Of a stretch of 64,000 nucleotides of DNA, positions 34,659 to 43,535 are shown one piece after another (positions within the stretch are counted from its first letter, which is position 1; every line of letters begins with the position of its first letter). The notes below the pieces were generated by a model. That model did no database searches and was not told the DNA's origin. It worked only from the letters and a program-made list of their open reading frames with translations. The stretch lies in contig JAJDXS010000023.1 in the NCBI GenBank assembly GCA_022823145.1, positions 1 to 64,000 of the forward strand, in the 5' to 3' direction. The DNA is from Gemmatimonadota bacterium. Its GTDB lineage: Bacteria; Gemmatimonadota; Gemmatimonadetes; Longimicrobiales; Gaopeijiaceae. A program made the position numbers and the translations under genes.

Positions 34659-36785
34659 ATGTCCAGAAACCGCCCCACGAAACGCGCCTTGCTCCTGACC
34701 GTAAGCCTCGCCACGGCCGTGCTCCTCCTTCCCGCCGGTCTCGCCGCCCAGTCCCGCCGCCCGCTCGAAGTCGAGGACTACTACCGGCTGAAGAGCGTCG
34801 GCAGCCCGGCACTGTCTCCGGACGGCTCGAGGGTGGCCTTCGTGGTGACATCCGTTTTGGAGGATGAGAACGACCGCCACAGCGAAATCTGGCTGGCCGA
34901 GGCGGACGGGTCCGGTGAGCCGATCCGGTTGACCAGCCCGAGCTTCAGCGCCTCGAACCCGTCCTGGACCCCGGACGGAGGCTACCTCCATTTCTCGTCC
35001 AGACGCCCGGCTCCCACCGGCGAGGCATCGGGCGGCCCCTGGTTCCTGCGCATGGACGGCGCGTCGGGGGAAGCCTTCCAGATCGACGGCCTCGACGGGT
35101 CCCCCAACTTCAGCCCGGACGGACGCTGGGTCGTCTTCACGCGTTCCGTGCTTCCCCCGGGCGAGCGCCCCCGGCCCTCCTACGACTCCGACTTCGAGCG
35201 CCGCACGGCGGAACGATTCGACGGCCGCGTCTACGACTGGATGAACTACCGCTTCGATCGGCGCGGCTACCTTCCCGACCCGCGCGATCCCTGGGCGACC
35301 CCGCCGCGCGAGATCTTCCTGCTGCCTGCCGAGGGCGGCGAGGCGCGGCAGCTCACCGAGCTCGGCTTCGACGCGTCAGGTCTGGCGTGGAGCCCCGACG
35401 GCACCCGCATCGCCTTCACCGCCGACGCCCACCAGCGTGACGAGCACAGCTACGAACGCTCCGACCTCTGGGTGGTCACCGTCGACGGCGCGGTGACCCG
35501 GCTCACCGACGACGAGTACAACTACTCCGGCCCGGAGTGGTCGGCGGACGGCAGCGAGATCGTGGTCCGTGGCAACGAGGGCCTCGACGTCATCATCCGC
35601 GAGGCGCGTGACCGCGGGGCGTCGTCCGAACTGTTCGTCTTTGACGCCGGGACGGGAGAGCGGGTGCGCAACCTCACCGAGGACTGGGACCTGATCCCGG
35701 GCGGACCGACCTGGTCGCCCGACGGGAGTCATGTCTACTTCTCGGCCAGCATCACCGGGAACGGCCACCTGTTCCGCGTCCCCGCGGCCGGTGGCACCGT
35801 CGAGCAGGTCACCGAGGGCGACCGGCGCCTCGGCGGGTTTTCCTTTTCGGCGGACTTCACCCGCATGGCCTTCACGATCACCGATCCCGACAGTCCTTCG
35901 GACGTGTGGGTGGCCGAGACCAGCGGTGCCGGCGAACGGCGCATCAGCGACGCGAACGACGCACTGCTGGCCGAGCTGCAACTCTCGACGCCCGACCGCC
36001 TCCTCTTCCGGAGCGACGACGGCACCGAGGTCGAGGGCTGGATGCTGCCGGCGCTGGGGTACGGCGATGGCGCAGCCCAGGGTGGCGGCCACCCGATGAT
36101 CCTCGTCATGCACGGCGGCCCGCACGGAGCCTACGGCAACGACTTCTCCTTCGACCGCCAGCTCCTCGCCGCACAGGGGTACATGGTGCTCTACACGAAC
36201 CCCCGCGCCTCGACCGGCTACGGCGAGGACTTCCGCTGGGGCACCTGGGGCGGCTGGGGATTCAACGACTACGAAGACGTCATGGCGGGGGTGGATCACG
36301 CGCTGGAGAACTACGACATCGATGCGGCCCGGATGGGCGTGACCGGCTACTCGTACGGGGGCTACCTCACCAACTGGGTGATCACGCAGACCGACCGCTT
36401 CGCGGCGGCGATCGCCGGCGCCTCGATCTCGAACTGGGTGAGCGACTACGGCGTCGCGGACATCCCGCGCACCAAGGAGAGCGAGTTCTACGGTCCCCCG
36501 TGGGAGGAGCGCGGGCTGGAGAACCTGATGCGCTCATCTCCGATCATCTACGCCGATGGCGTGAGCACGCCGACGATGTTCGTACACGGCGAGAGCGACC
36601 ACCGGGTGCCGATCGAGGAGGCCGAGCAGATGTACGTCGCGCTGCGGAAGCAGCAGGTGCCCGCCAGGTTCGTGCGCTACCCGGATTCGTACCACGGGGG
36701 CTGGACGCCCTGGCGGACCGTTCACCGGACCTGGATCCAGCTGGAGTGGTGGGATCAGTGGCTGTCGCGACGTCCGGCGTCGTGA
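34659..36785 (+). CDS. Exported S9-family peptidase (acylaminoacyl/dipeptidyl-peptidase-like)
   Basis: 708 residues from ATG 34659, with GGAGAG upstream. The signal peptide RALLLTVSLATAVLLLPAGL ends before AAQSR. Propeller blades with SPDGSR motifs (residues about 50-440) cover a hydrolase with Ser565 in GYSYGGYLTNW, Asp647 in HGESDHRVP and His679 in YHGGWTP. The GYSYGGY box is typical of the DPP/ACPH branch. Together with its divergent neighbour it would break up exogenous peptides. The stop is GTGA-adjacent to a GGT-like gene, so the two are probably cotranscribed. Confidence 0.93.
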   Translation: MSRNRPTKRALLLTVSLATAVLLLPAGLAAQSRRPLEVEDYYRLKSVGSPALSPDGSRVAFVVTSVLEDENDRHSEIWLAEADGSGEPIRLTSPSFSASNPSWTPDGGYLHFSSRRPAPTGEASGGPWFLRMDGASGEAFQIDGLDGSPNFSPDGRWVVFTRSVLPPGERPRPSYDSDFERRTAERFDGRVYDWMNYRFDRRGYLPDPRDPWATPPREIFLLPAEGGEARQLTELGFDASGLAWSPDGTRIAFTADAHQRDEHSYERSDLWVVTVDGAVTRLTDDEYNYSGPEWSADGSEIVVRGNEGLDVIIREARDRGASSELFVFDAGTGERVRNLTEDWDLIPGGPTWSPDGSHVYFSASITGNGHLFRVPAAGGTVEQVTEGDRRLGGFSFSADFTRMAFTITDPDSPSDVWVAETSGAGERRISDANDALLAELQLSTPDRLLFRSDDGTEVEGWMLPALGYGDGAAQGGGHPMILVMHGGPHGAYGNDFSFDRQLLAAQGYMVLYTNPRASTGYGEDFRWGTWGGWGFNDYEDVMAGVDHALENYDIDAARMGVTGYSYGGYLTNWVITQTDRFAAAIAGASISNWVSDYGVADIPRTKESEFYGPPWEERGLENLMRSSPIIYADGVSTPTMFVHGESDHRVPIEEAEQMYVALRKQQVPARFVRYPDSYHGGWTPWRTVHRTWIQLEWWDQWLSRRPAS

Positions 36786-36799
36786 GTGGGCGCAGGGAA

Positions 36800-38668
36800 A
36801 TGGGGCGATGCGCAACGAAGGGTGATCGGCGACCGATTCTTCCGGTGGATGCCCACTCACGGCTCTCCTCGCGGCCGGGGTGGAGTGGGTTCCGTTGGCG
36901 TGGGGTGGCAGTGGCGCTCGCCCTGGTCGCGCTTCCCTCCCAATCCTGCTCCCCCGTGCCTGGCGAACCCGACCTCTCGCCCGCCACGTGGATGGACGAC
37001 TACGAGACATTCATGGCGGCACAGCTCGTGAACCGCACCGAGGCGGGAGTCGCAACCGGGATGAACGGGGCCGTGACGGTCGCGTACAACGGACTCGCGG
37101 CGCGGGCCGGGCTGGAGGCGCTGAAGCAGGGCGGGGGAGCGATCGACGCGGCAATGACGGCGGCGGTCACGCAGGTCGCCCTGACTGCGGGTGCCCCGAT
37201 CAGCTACTTCGGGATCATGTCGCTCGTGTACTACGAAGCGGGGACGGGCCAGGTGCACACGATGAATGCCGAGTGGAACACGGTGCGCGGCGAAACCGAT
37301 CCGCTCACGATCCCGGGGGGCATCGACATGTCCACGGCGGAGGGGATGTGGGGGACCGGGGTGGGCGGCCGAACCGCGCTGGTCGGCGGCTTCATGAAGG
37401 GCGTGGGCGCGGCTCACGAGCGCTTCGGCAGGCTGCCCTGGGGGGAGATCTTCAAGCCGGCGATCCATGTGGCCGAGCAGGGGTTTCCCATCGGTGACCG
37501 GATGGCCGGGTATTGGGAGGCGCGCGCCGGGGATCTGGAGCGGCTGCCCGAGACGGCGTCGACCTTCCTGAAGGAGGACGGCTCGCCGTACCGCGAAGGC
37601 GATGTGTTCTTGCAGCCGGCGCTGGCGGCGACGTTGCGCGCGGTCGCGGAGCACGGGACCGACTACATCTACCGGGGCCCGTGGGCCGAGAAGGCGGTGG
37701 CGGCGGTGCAGGCCGATGGCGGACTGATGACGGTCGATGATCTGGCGGCCTACGAGGTCATCTGGGACGAGCCGCTGAGCGCGGATCTCGGCGGCGGCTA
37801 CACCGTCTACACGAATCCGCCCCCCAACAGCGGCGGCGTGGCGCTCATCGAGGTCCAGCGGCTGGCCAGTGCGGCGAAGCTGACCGAAGACGGGCACTGG
37901 ACGGAGTCGCCCGAGGCGCTGCGCAAGGCGCTCGACATCACGCGCAACAGCATCCTCGACCTTCTTCCGGCGGCGGCGCTGGAGGAGTTGCTCGGGTCCG
38001 GCTTCACGCCCGAGCAGCGTGTCACCCAGGAGCACGCGGAGCGGCTGTGGAAGGTGATGGAGGATGGGTGGCCCTTCGGCAGATGGGCACCCGGCGGACC
38101 GGGCCACTCCGACGACGTCGTCGCCATCGACGCCGAGGGCAACATCGCGGCGATCACGCACAGCATCAATGCGGTGATCTGGGGCAAGACGGCCATCGTG
38201 GTGGACGGGATCACGATCGGTGACGCGGCCTCGTTCCAGCAGCAGCAGATCGCGGCCGTGGAGCCCGGAGGCCGTTTGCCCGCGGGTACGGAGACGGGGA
38301 TCCTCTTCCGCGACGGGGTGCCGTTGCTCGGTTTCGCCTCGATGGGGTCGGGGTTGCACCAGCGCACCTTCCAGGGCCTGCTGAACGTGATGCGCTACGG
38401 GATGACGGTCGACGAGGCGATCAACGCCGCCGACTTCTACCTGCCCAACACCGACCCCGCAACGATGCAGATGATCGCGCGGGTTCCCGCCGGCGCGTTC
38501 CCGCGGGAGGTGCTCGACGGGATGGGCTACGCCTATCAGGCACTCGACCACGAGTCGGCACGCCTGGGCGGCGAGGGGCTGTGGGTGGCCGTGAGCCGTG
38601 ATCCCGAGACGGAGGAGCTGCGGGCAGCCTCGCACAACCGGAACAACAGCGCGGCGGTGGCCTGGTAG
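36800..38668 (+). CDS. Gamma-glutamyltransferase-like Ntn hydrolase with Ser in place of the catalytic Thr
   Basis: 622 residues from ATG 36800; a GTG at 36782 overlapping the upstream stop is the alternative. A signal segment (GVAVALALVALPSQSCSP) suggests export or a lipoprotein. The large-subunit part has LAARAGLEALKQGGGAIDAA and RPLPW-like GRLPWGEIFKPAI. At the autoprocessing site the sequence is PGHSDDVVAIDAEGNIAAIT, so by alignment to TTHYSVVDKDGN the nucleophile position is Ser437. Ntn hydrolases can use Ser, but I would not assume glutathione hydrolysis. The C-terminal part (GFASMGSGLHQRTFQGLLN) fits the family. Confidence 0.8.
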   Translation: MGRCATKGDRRPILPVDAHSRLSSRPGWSGFRWRGVAVALALVALPSQSCSPVPGEPDLSPATWMDDYETFMAAQLVNRTEAGVATGMNGAVTVAYNGLAARAGLEALKQGGGAIDAAMTAAVTQVALTAGAPISYFGIMSLVYYEAGTGQVHTMNAEWNTVRGETDPLTIPGGIDMSTAEGMWGTGVGGRTALVGGFMKGVGAAHERFGRLPWGEIFKPAIHVAEQGFPIGDRMAGYWEARAGDLERLPETASTFLKEDGSPYREGDVFLQPALAATLRAVAEHGTDYIYRGPWAEKAVAAVQADGGLMTVDDLAAYEVIWDEPLSADLGGGYTVYTNPPPNSGGVALIEVQRLASAAKLTEDGHWTESPEALRKALDITRNSILDLLPAAALEELLGSGFTPEQRVTQEHAERLWKVMEDGWPFGRWAPGGPGHSDDVVAIDAEGNIAAITHSINAVIWGKTAIVVDGITIGDAASFQQQQIAAVEPGGRLPAGTETGILFRDGVPLLGFASMGSGLHQRTFQGLLNVMRYGMTVDEAINAADFYLPNTDPATMQMIARVPAGAFPREVLDGMGYAYQALDHESARLGGEGLWVAVSRDPETEELRAASHNRNNSAAVAW

Positions 38669-38678
38669 ACTCTGCGCG

Positions 38679-39758
38679 TTACGGCCGCGGCCCGGCCACG
38701 ACCTCGCCGCTGGCGACGTGCAGCACCTGGACGTCACCGCTCGCGTCGAAGTCGAACGGCCAGCGGCCCACCCTGCCGCCCGGCAGCCGCACTCGGCGTA
38801 TCCCGTCCAGGGAGAGGGGAACACCGGGCGCAAGGGTGGCCGGGCCGGTGACCTCGTAGAGCCAGGCCGCGCCGGACCCGCGCGAGGTCACCTGGTATTC
38901 GCCGACCTCGAGCGTGAGCGCGGCCCCCTCGTCCAGCCCCACGCCCAACACGGGTCCTTCGCCGCGGTCCGCGAGGAAGCGAGCGAGGAACGCGAGCAGC
39001 CGGCCTTCGCGCTCCCGGTCCATGAAGTGGCTGTCCACGAGGACCCCTTCCAGCTCCGGCTGAGCGAAGACCGGGCGGGAGATGCTGACCTCACGGCGCA
39101 GCGGATCGGCGAGTGCCTCCTCCGAGGTGACCGTCCCGTATTGCGCGTCGAACGCGCCTTCTCCCAGGGACACCGCCCCCGCGCTGGTCCCTCCCATCGT
39201 GGCGTCCCGCTTCGCGACCGCGGCGAGGGAGTCGTGCAGCTCGGCGGGCCAGCGACCCAGGTAGTTCCACTGGTCTCCTCCGGCAAGCCACACCGCCTCG
39301 GCACGCCCGACCCGGCACAGCACCGCGGGATCCGCACCCGCCACGGGGTCGCTGGTGCGGATCGTGATCACCGTCGACGGAGTGATGCTTGCTAGGGCAC
39401 CGATGAAGTACTCCGGGTAGCTGGTCAGCGAGCCGCTGGCGCGAAGTACGACGATGTCGCCGGCGACCGACGCTTCGACGAAGAGTCGTGCGGCTACATC
39501 TTCTTCCCGACCGCCTCCCATGAGGATCAGACGCCGCTGCGGGATCCGGTGGGTGTCGGCACCCGTGCCCGTGAACCCGCCGATCTCCACGCCGGGGCCG
39601 GGATCGGGGCAGCGGTCGATGTCGTCGGGATCGGGAAGAGGTATCGCCGCGACATCGGGGCCGCTGCAGGCGAGGAGCGCGGCGAGCGCGGAGGTAGCGA
39701 GTGGGCGACCTCTCAGGTCAGCCTGCCGTCCGTGCGCAGCTTCTTCACGACTGCCCAT
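38679..39758 (-). CDS. Cyanophycinase-like S51 peptidase, lipoprotein
   Basis: 359 residues if ATG 39758 is used, 345 if the CTG at 39716 is used. The Ser nucleophile is in MGGTSAGAVSLGEGAF and the family His-Arg box is DSHFMDREREGRLLAFLA. The N-terminus reads RGRPLATSALAALLACSGPD, a lipobox LLAC, so the protein is probably membrane-anchored outside the cytoplasm. A CTG at 39716 overlaps the TGA of the upstream gene (CTGA) and would give a perfect lipoprotein leader; the ATG would add 14 residues and overlap that gene by 46 bases. Known cyanophycinases cut Asp-Arg polymer. Confidence 0.85.
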   Translation of the reverse strand: MGSREEAAHGRQADLRGRPLATSALAALLACSGPDVAAIPLPDPDDIDRCPDPGPGVEIGGFTGTGADTHRIPQRRLILMGGGREEDVAARLFVEASVAGDIVVLRASGSLTSYPEYFIGALASITPSTVITIRTSDPVAGADPAVLCRVGRAEAVWLAGGDQWNYLGRWPAELHDSLAAVAKRDATMGGTSAGAVSLGEGAFDAQYGTVTSEEALADPLRREVSISRPVFAQPELEGVLVDSHFMDREREGRLLAFLARFLADRGEGPVLGVGLDEGAALTLEVGEYQVTSRGSGAAWLYEVTGPATLAPGVPLSLDGIRRVRLPGGRVGRWPFDFDASGDVQVLHVASGEVVAGPRP

Positions 39759-40099
39759 CCCAGCGCTTCCGTAACGCTGGCGGCGACGGCGGCCCGGATG
39801 AAATTGCCGTACACCGGTACCCACCGGAGCAACAACCCGGCACCCCCCTTGCCCACGATTCTGCCAAGGGAAGCATAGAGCGCCGCGCGTACGGCCGAGT
39901 CGGTCCACGGGACGTCGAACTCGTCGGCCAGGGCGGTGATCATCGCGACCTGTACCGGCATGATCGCGACGGAATCGGAGCCGGGGATGATCGCCGCGGC
40001 CGCAGCAGCGCCCGAGGCAGCCGACGCCCCGTGTATGATCGTGGCACAGCGCTTTTGCCGATCGGGTACGTACCGTCTGAACTCATCCTTGAGTCCCAT
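39713..40099 (-). CDS. DUF697-like small hydrophobic protein
   Basis: 128 residues from ATG 40099, with GGAGGG 8 bases upstream; the longer frame lacks it. The segment HGASAASGAAAAAAIIPGSD, with PVQVAMITALADEFDVPW and LRWVPVYGNFIRAAVAASVT, resembles the DUF697 domain found on some GTPases, here standing alone. It has two likely membrane-associated helices and no nucleotide-binding site. It overlaps the cyanophycinase gene at its 3' end. Function unknown. Confidence 0.65.
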   Translation of the reverse strand: MGLKDEFRRYVPDRQKRCATIIHGASAASGAAAAAAIIPGSDSVAIMPVQVAMITALADEFDVPWTDSAVRAALYASLGRIVGKGGAGLLLRWVPVYGNFIRAAVAASVTEALGWAVVKKLRTDGRLT

Positions 40100-40225
40100 C
40101 GTCAAATCCCTCCGGTGCGTCGAGTCGCGATGCTGCGCGTCGGGCGCCGACATGTCGAAATGTACTTCACTTGGACGTGCACTGTTTCGGTTGGGATGCC
40201 CGCGCTCACCGCGCCGCGTCTCCTG

Positions 40226-43200
40226 TCAGCTGACAATGCGTCCCCGCCTGGGCACCACGACCGCCGGCAGTCCCATCAACTCCACCGCCTCGTTGAAGCG
40301 CCTGAGTTCGTTCTCGAGCAGGTCGGTGTACCGCAACCGCACGCCCTCCCATTCTTCGAGCAACGTTTCGAGACGCTCCAGGGTTCCTGGGTGGGGCGCA
40401 CCCTCGGCGCCGCCGGAGATGTAGCCGTCGGTGCCGGTCACGCGGCCGTACAGCTCGAGCCACTGGTTGTCGAGGCGCGGCGCGAAGCGGATCGGGTCCT
40501 GACCGGAGCGGTTCCTGGTCTGCATGAGGTCTTCGGTCACGCCCATCGACCTGTCCGTCAGCGTGTCGGCGAGCGGTTGCAGCTCGGCGTCCTGACCCGC
40601 CGCCCGGGCGCGCTCGAGAACGGCCTCGACCTGGTCGCGGATAGCAGCGAGGTCGTCGATCGCGCGGCTGATCGAATTGATCGAGTCGCGTGCCAGCATC
40701 GCCACCCGAAACTGCTCCTGGTAGCTCGCGACGGTGACCTCGGGGATGCGCGGATCCGCGAACAGTTCGAAGTCCCGCTCGAGCACGGTTTCGCCAACCG
40801 TCAACCGCACCGAGTACATGCCCGGCGGCGCCGCGACTCCGCCGGAATAGCCCCACACCACCGCCCCCTCCGGCAGCTCCGGTCCCGGGTAGGAGATGGT
40901 CCAGGCGACCCGGTTCAGCCCGACCGCCTTGGAAACCTGCTCCCCGTCCATGTCCTCCGCCGCCGCCGAGTCCGACGCGAAGGTGCGCACCACTGCGCCG
41001 CTCGCGTCCATGATCTCGATGAGTACGTCCTCGTCGGGCTCCTCCCCGAGGTAGTAGTGGATCTGCGCGCCCGAAGGTGCCGGCTCCGGATTCAGTTCGG
41101 AGAGCCCTGCGACGCCGACGTTGGTGAGGCGCCGGGCGTCGCGCGGCGTGAACAGGTAGGTGCCGGCGGCCACCGCGGCCTCGATCTCACGGAGCGGGCT
41201 GATGTCGTCCAGGATCCAGAACGAGCGCCCCTGGGTCGAAATGATCAGGTCGTCGTGCGCGACCCGCATGCCCGTTATTGGGGTCTCGGGAAGGTTGCGC
41301 TGGAAGCTCTGCCACGAGCTGCCCGCGTCGAACGACGCGAAGACCCCATACTCGGTACCGGCGAAAACCAGCCCGCTTCGGACAGGGTCCTCCCGCACCG
41401 TGCGCACCGGGTGGTCGTCCGGGATGCCGGTGGTGTTCAGCGTCCAGGTCGCGCCGAAGTCGTCGGTACGGAAGACGTACGGACCGAAATCGTCGAGCCG
41501 GTACCGCTGCACGGCCAGGTACGCGCGGCCCGGACGGTGCGTGGAGAGTTCGATCTCGTCCACGGTGCCCAGCTCCGGCATCGCCGCCGGCGTGATCTCG
41601 GTCCAGTTCACGCCCCCGTCGCGCGTGATGTGCACCCGTCCGTCGTCGCTTCCCGCCCAGATCTCGTCGGCGTCGAACGGGGATTCCGCGAGCGAGAACA
41701 CGACGTTGTAGATCTCCACGCCGGTGACGTCGGCGTTGATCGGCCCGCCGGACTGTTCCTGGTGGGCGGGATTGTCCGTGGTCAGGTCGGGACTGATCGT
41801 CTCCCAGTTCACCCCCTCGTCGCGGGAGCGGTTGACGTGCTGCGACCCGTGGTAGATGACGCGCGGGTCGTGCTGGCTGACGAGCATCGGTGAGACCCAC
41901 TGGAAGCGGTGCCGCAGGTCCTTCGCCGCCATCCCGAGCTGAAGCTGCGGGTAGAGCATGATGTTGCGGCGCTGCCCGGACTGCAGGTCATAGCGGTCCA
42001 TGACCCCGCCGTAGCACCCCGCATACACGATGTGCGGCCGGTTCGGGTGGAGCGCGATGGGCCCGGTCTCGCAGCCGCCGATGTTGAGCCAGTGCTGCTT
42101 CGGGTACAGGGTGTTGACGTCCGACCACGCCGTCACCGAGATCGTGGTGTTGTCCTGCTGGGCGCCGTACAGCCGGTAGGGGAAGCCGTTGTCGACGATC
42201 ACGTCGTAGAGCTCGGCAGTGGGCTGGTTGAAGTAGGTCGACCACGTCTCGCCGCCGTTGACGGTCACCTGGGCACCCCCGTCGTTCGCCACGACCATGC
42301 GGTCGGGGTCCGAGGGTTGGATCCAGAGATCGTGGACGTCGCCGTGCGGAACGGGAATGACCTCGAAGGTCGTGCCGCCGTCGACCGAGCGGTACATGCT
42401 GGTGTTGAGCGCATAGACCGTGTTGGGATCGACCGGATCCGCCTGCACATGCGTGTAGTACCAGGCCCGCTGACGCAGGTTGTTGTCCGAGTTCGTGCGC
42501 GTCCAGCTCGCGCCGCCGTCGTCGGAGCGGTAGACGCCCCCGTCCGGCTCTGCTTCGATGATCGCCCAGACGCGGTCCGGGTCCGCCGGCGACACGCTCA
42601 CCCCGACCTTGCCCACCAGCCCCTCGGGCAGTCCGCCGCCGAGCTTCGTCCAGGTGTCGCCGCCGTCGGTGGTCTTGTAGACGCCGCCCTCCTCGGCTCC
42701 CGAGATCAGCGCCCACGGCTTGCGCTCGCCGCGCCACATCCCCGCATACAGGATGCGCGGGTTGGTCATGTCCATGGTGAGATCGGACGCGCCGGTGGAG
42801 TCGTTGAGGGAGAGGACGTGCTCCCAGGTGCTGCCCCCGTCCCGCGAACGAAATACTCCCCTCTCGGGATTCCTGCCGAAGGGATGCCCCAGCGCGGCCG
42901 CATAGACCAGGTCGTGGTCGCGTGGATGCACCTCGATACGGCCGATCTGCCCGGCTTCGCGCAGTCCGATGAAGGACCAGGTTCGCCCGGCGTCCATCGA
43001 TTTCCACGCGCCCCGTCCGGCCGAGGTGTTCCCGCGGATGTCCATCGACCCCTGCCCGACGTAGATGACGTTCGGGTCCGAATCGGCGACCCTGACCGCG
43101 CCGATGGACCCCCCGAAGAACCCGTCGGAGATGTTGCGCCACGTCACCCCGTTGTCGTCCGACTCCCAGACGCCCCCACCCGTCGTGCCCATCAGCCAGC

Positions 43201-43408
43201 GGTCGGGGTCGTTCGCGAAGCCGGCGGCCGCCGTCGAGCGCCCGCCGCGGTACGGACCCACCATGCGGTAGCGCAGGTCCTTGAATGCGAGGGTGTCGAC
43301 CTGCTGGGCCGCGAGGGGCGATGCGGGGAACGAGACTGCCGGGGCGAGCCCCGCCGTCACGGTGATCACGGCGGCAAGCGCGAGAAACACGTGTCTGACT
43401 GAGTACAT
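40226..43408 (-). CDS. Large exported BNR/sortilin-type beta-propeller protein
   Basis: 1060 residues. A signal peptide (VFLALAAVITVTAGLAPAVS) is followed by two or more propellers built of Asp-box repeats: GGVWESDDNGVTWRNIS, GAWKSMDAGRTWSF, GVFRSRDGGSTWEHV, GVYKTTDGGDTWTKL, GVYRSDDGGASWTRT and VHITRDGGVNWTEI. Such folds appear in glycosidases and VPS10/sortilin-like proteins. The C-terminal 300 residues (SVRLTVGETVLERDFELFAD and after) are a separate beta-sandwich and helical part. No catalytic set is identifiable, so a carbohydrate or protein binding role is possible. Proteins of this length and layout are frequent in Gemmatimonadota-like genomes. Confidence 0.83.
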   Translation of the reverse strand: MYSVRHVFLALAAVITVTAGLAPAVSFPASPLAAQQVDTLAFKDLRYRMVGPYRGGRSTAAAGFANDPDRWLMGTTGGGVWESDDNGVTWRNISDGFFGGSIGAVRVADSDPNVIYVGQGSMDIRGNTSAGRGAWKSMDAGRTWSFIGLREAGQIGRIEVHPRDHDLVYAAALGHPFGRNPERGVFRSRDGGSTWEHVLSLNDSTGASDLTMDMTNPRILYAGMWRGERKPWALISGAEEGGVYKTTDGGDTWTKLGGGLPEGLVGKVGVSVSPADPDRVWAIIEAEPDGGVYRSDDGGASWTRTNSDNNLRQRAWYYTHVQADPVDPNTVYALNTSMYRSVDGGTTFEVIPVPHGDVHDLWIQPSDPDRMVVANDGGAQVTVNGGETWSTYFNQPTAELYDVIVDNGFPYRLYGAQQDNTTISVTAWSDVNTLYPKQHWLNIGGCETGPIALHPNRPHIVYAGCYGGVMDRYDLQSGQRRNIMLYPQLQLGMAAKDLRHRFQWVSPMLVSQHDPRVIYHGSQHVNRSRDEGVNWETISPDLTTDNPAHQEQSGGPINADVTGVEIYNVVFSLAESPFDADEIWAGSDDGRVHITRDGGVNWTEITPAAMPELGTVDEIELSTHRPGRAYLAVQRYRLDDFGPYVFRTDDFGATWTLNTTGIPDDHPVRTVREDPVRSGLVFAGTEYGVFASFDAGSSWQSFQRNLPETPITGMRVAHDDLIISTQGRSFWILDDISPLREIEAAVAAGTYLFTPRDARRLTNVGVAGLSELNPEPAPSGAQIHYYLGEEPDEDVLIEIMDASGAVVRTFASDSAAAEDMDGEQVSKAVGLNRVAWTISYPGPELPEGAVVWGYSGGVAAPPGMYSVRLTVGETVLERDFELFADPRIPEVTVASYQEQFRVAMLARDSINSISRAIDDLAAIRDQVEAVLERARAAGQDAELQPLADTLTDRSMGVTEDLMQTRNRSGQDPIRFAPRLDNQWLELYGRVTGTDGYISGGAEGAPHPGTLERLETLLEEWEGVRLRYTDLLENELRRFNEAVELMGLPAVVVPRRGRIVS

Positions 43409-43535
43409 GGTTGTCGTTTCCTGACGCGGTTTTCCGGGAAGCCAGGCGCGGACGCGGCGCCGGAACGGATTATACGGTCTATCGGCAGGCTACGCCGCAC
43501 ACACATCGGAGCCGGTGCGCGCGGAGGCGCGGCCG

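Noticed and set aside
41909-43402. 497-residue plus-strand open frame
   Set aside because: Antisense to the BNR propeller gene; composition is His/Arg/Val-rich as expected for a shadow frame.
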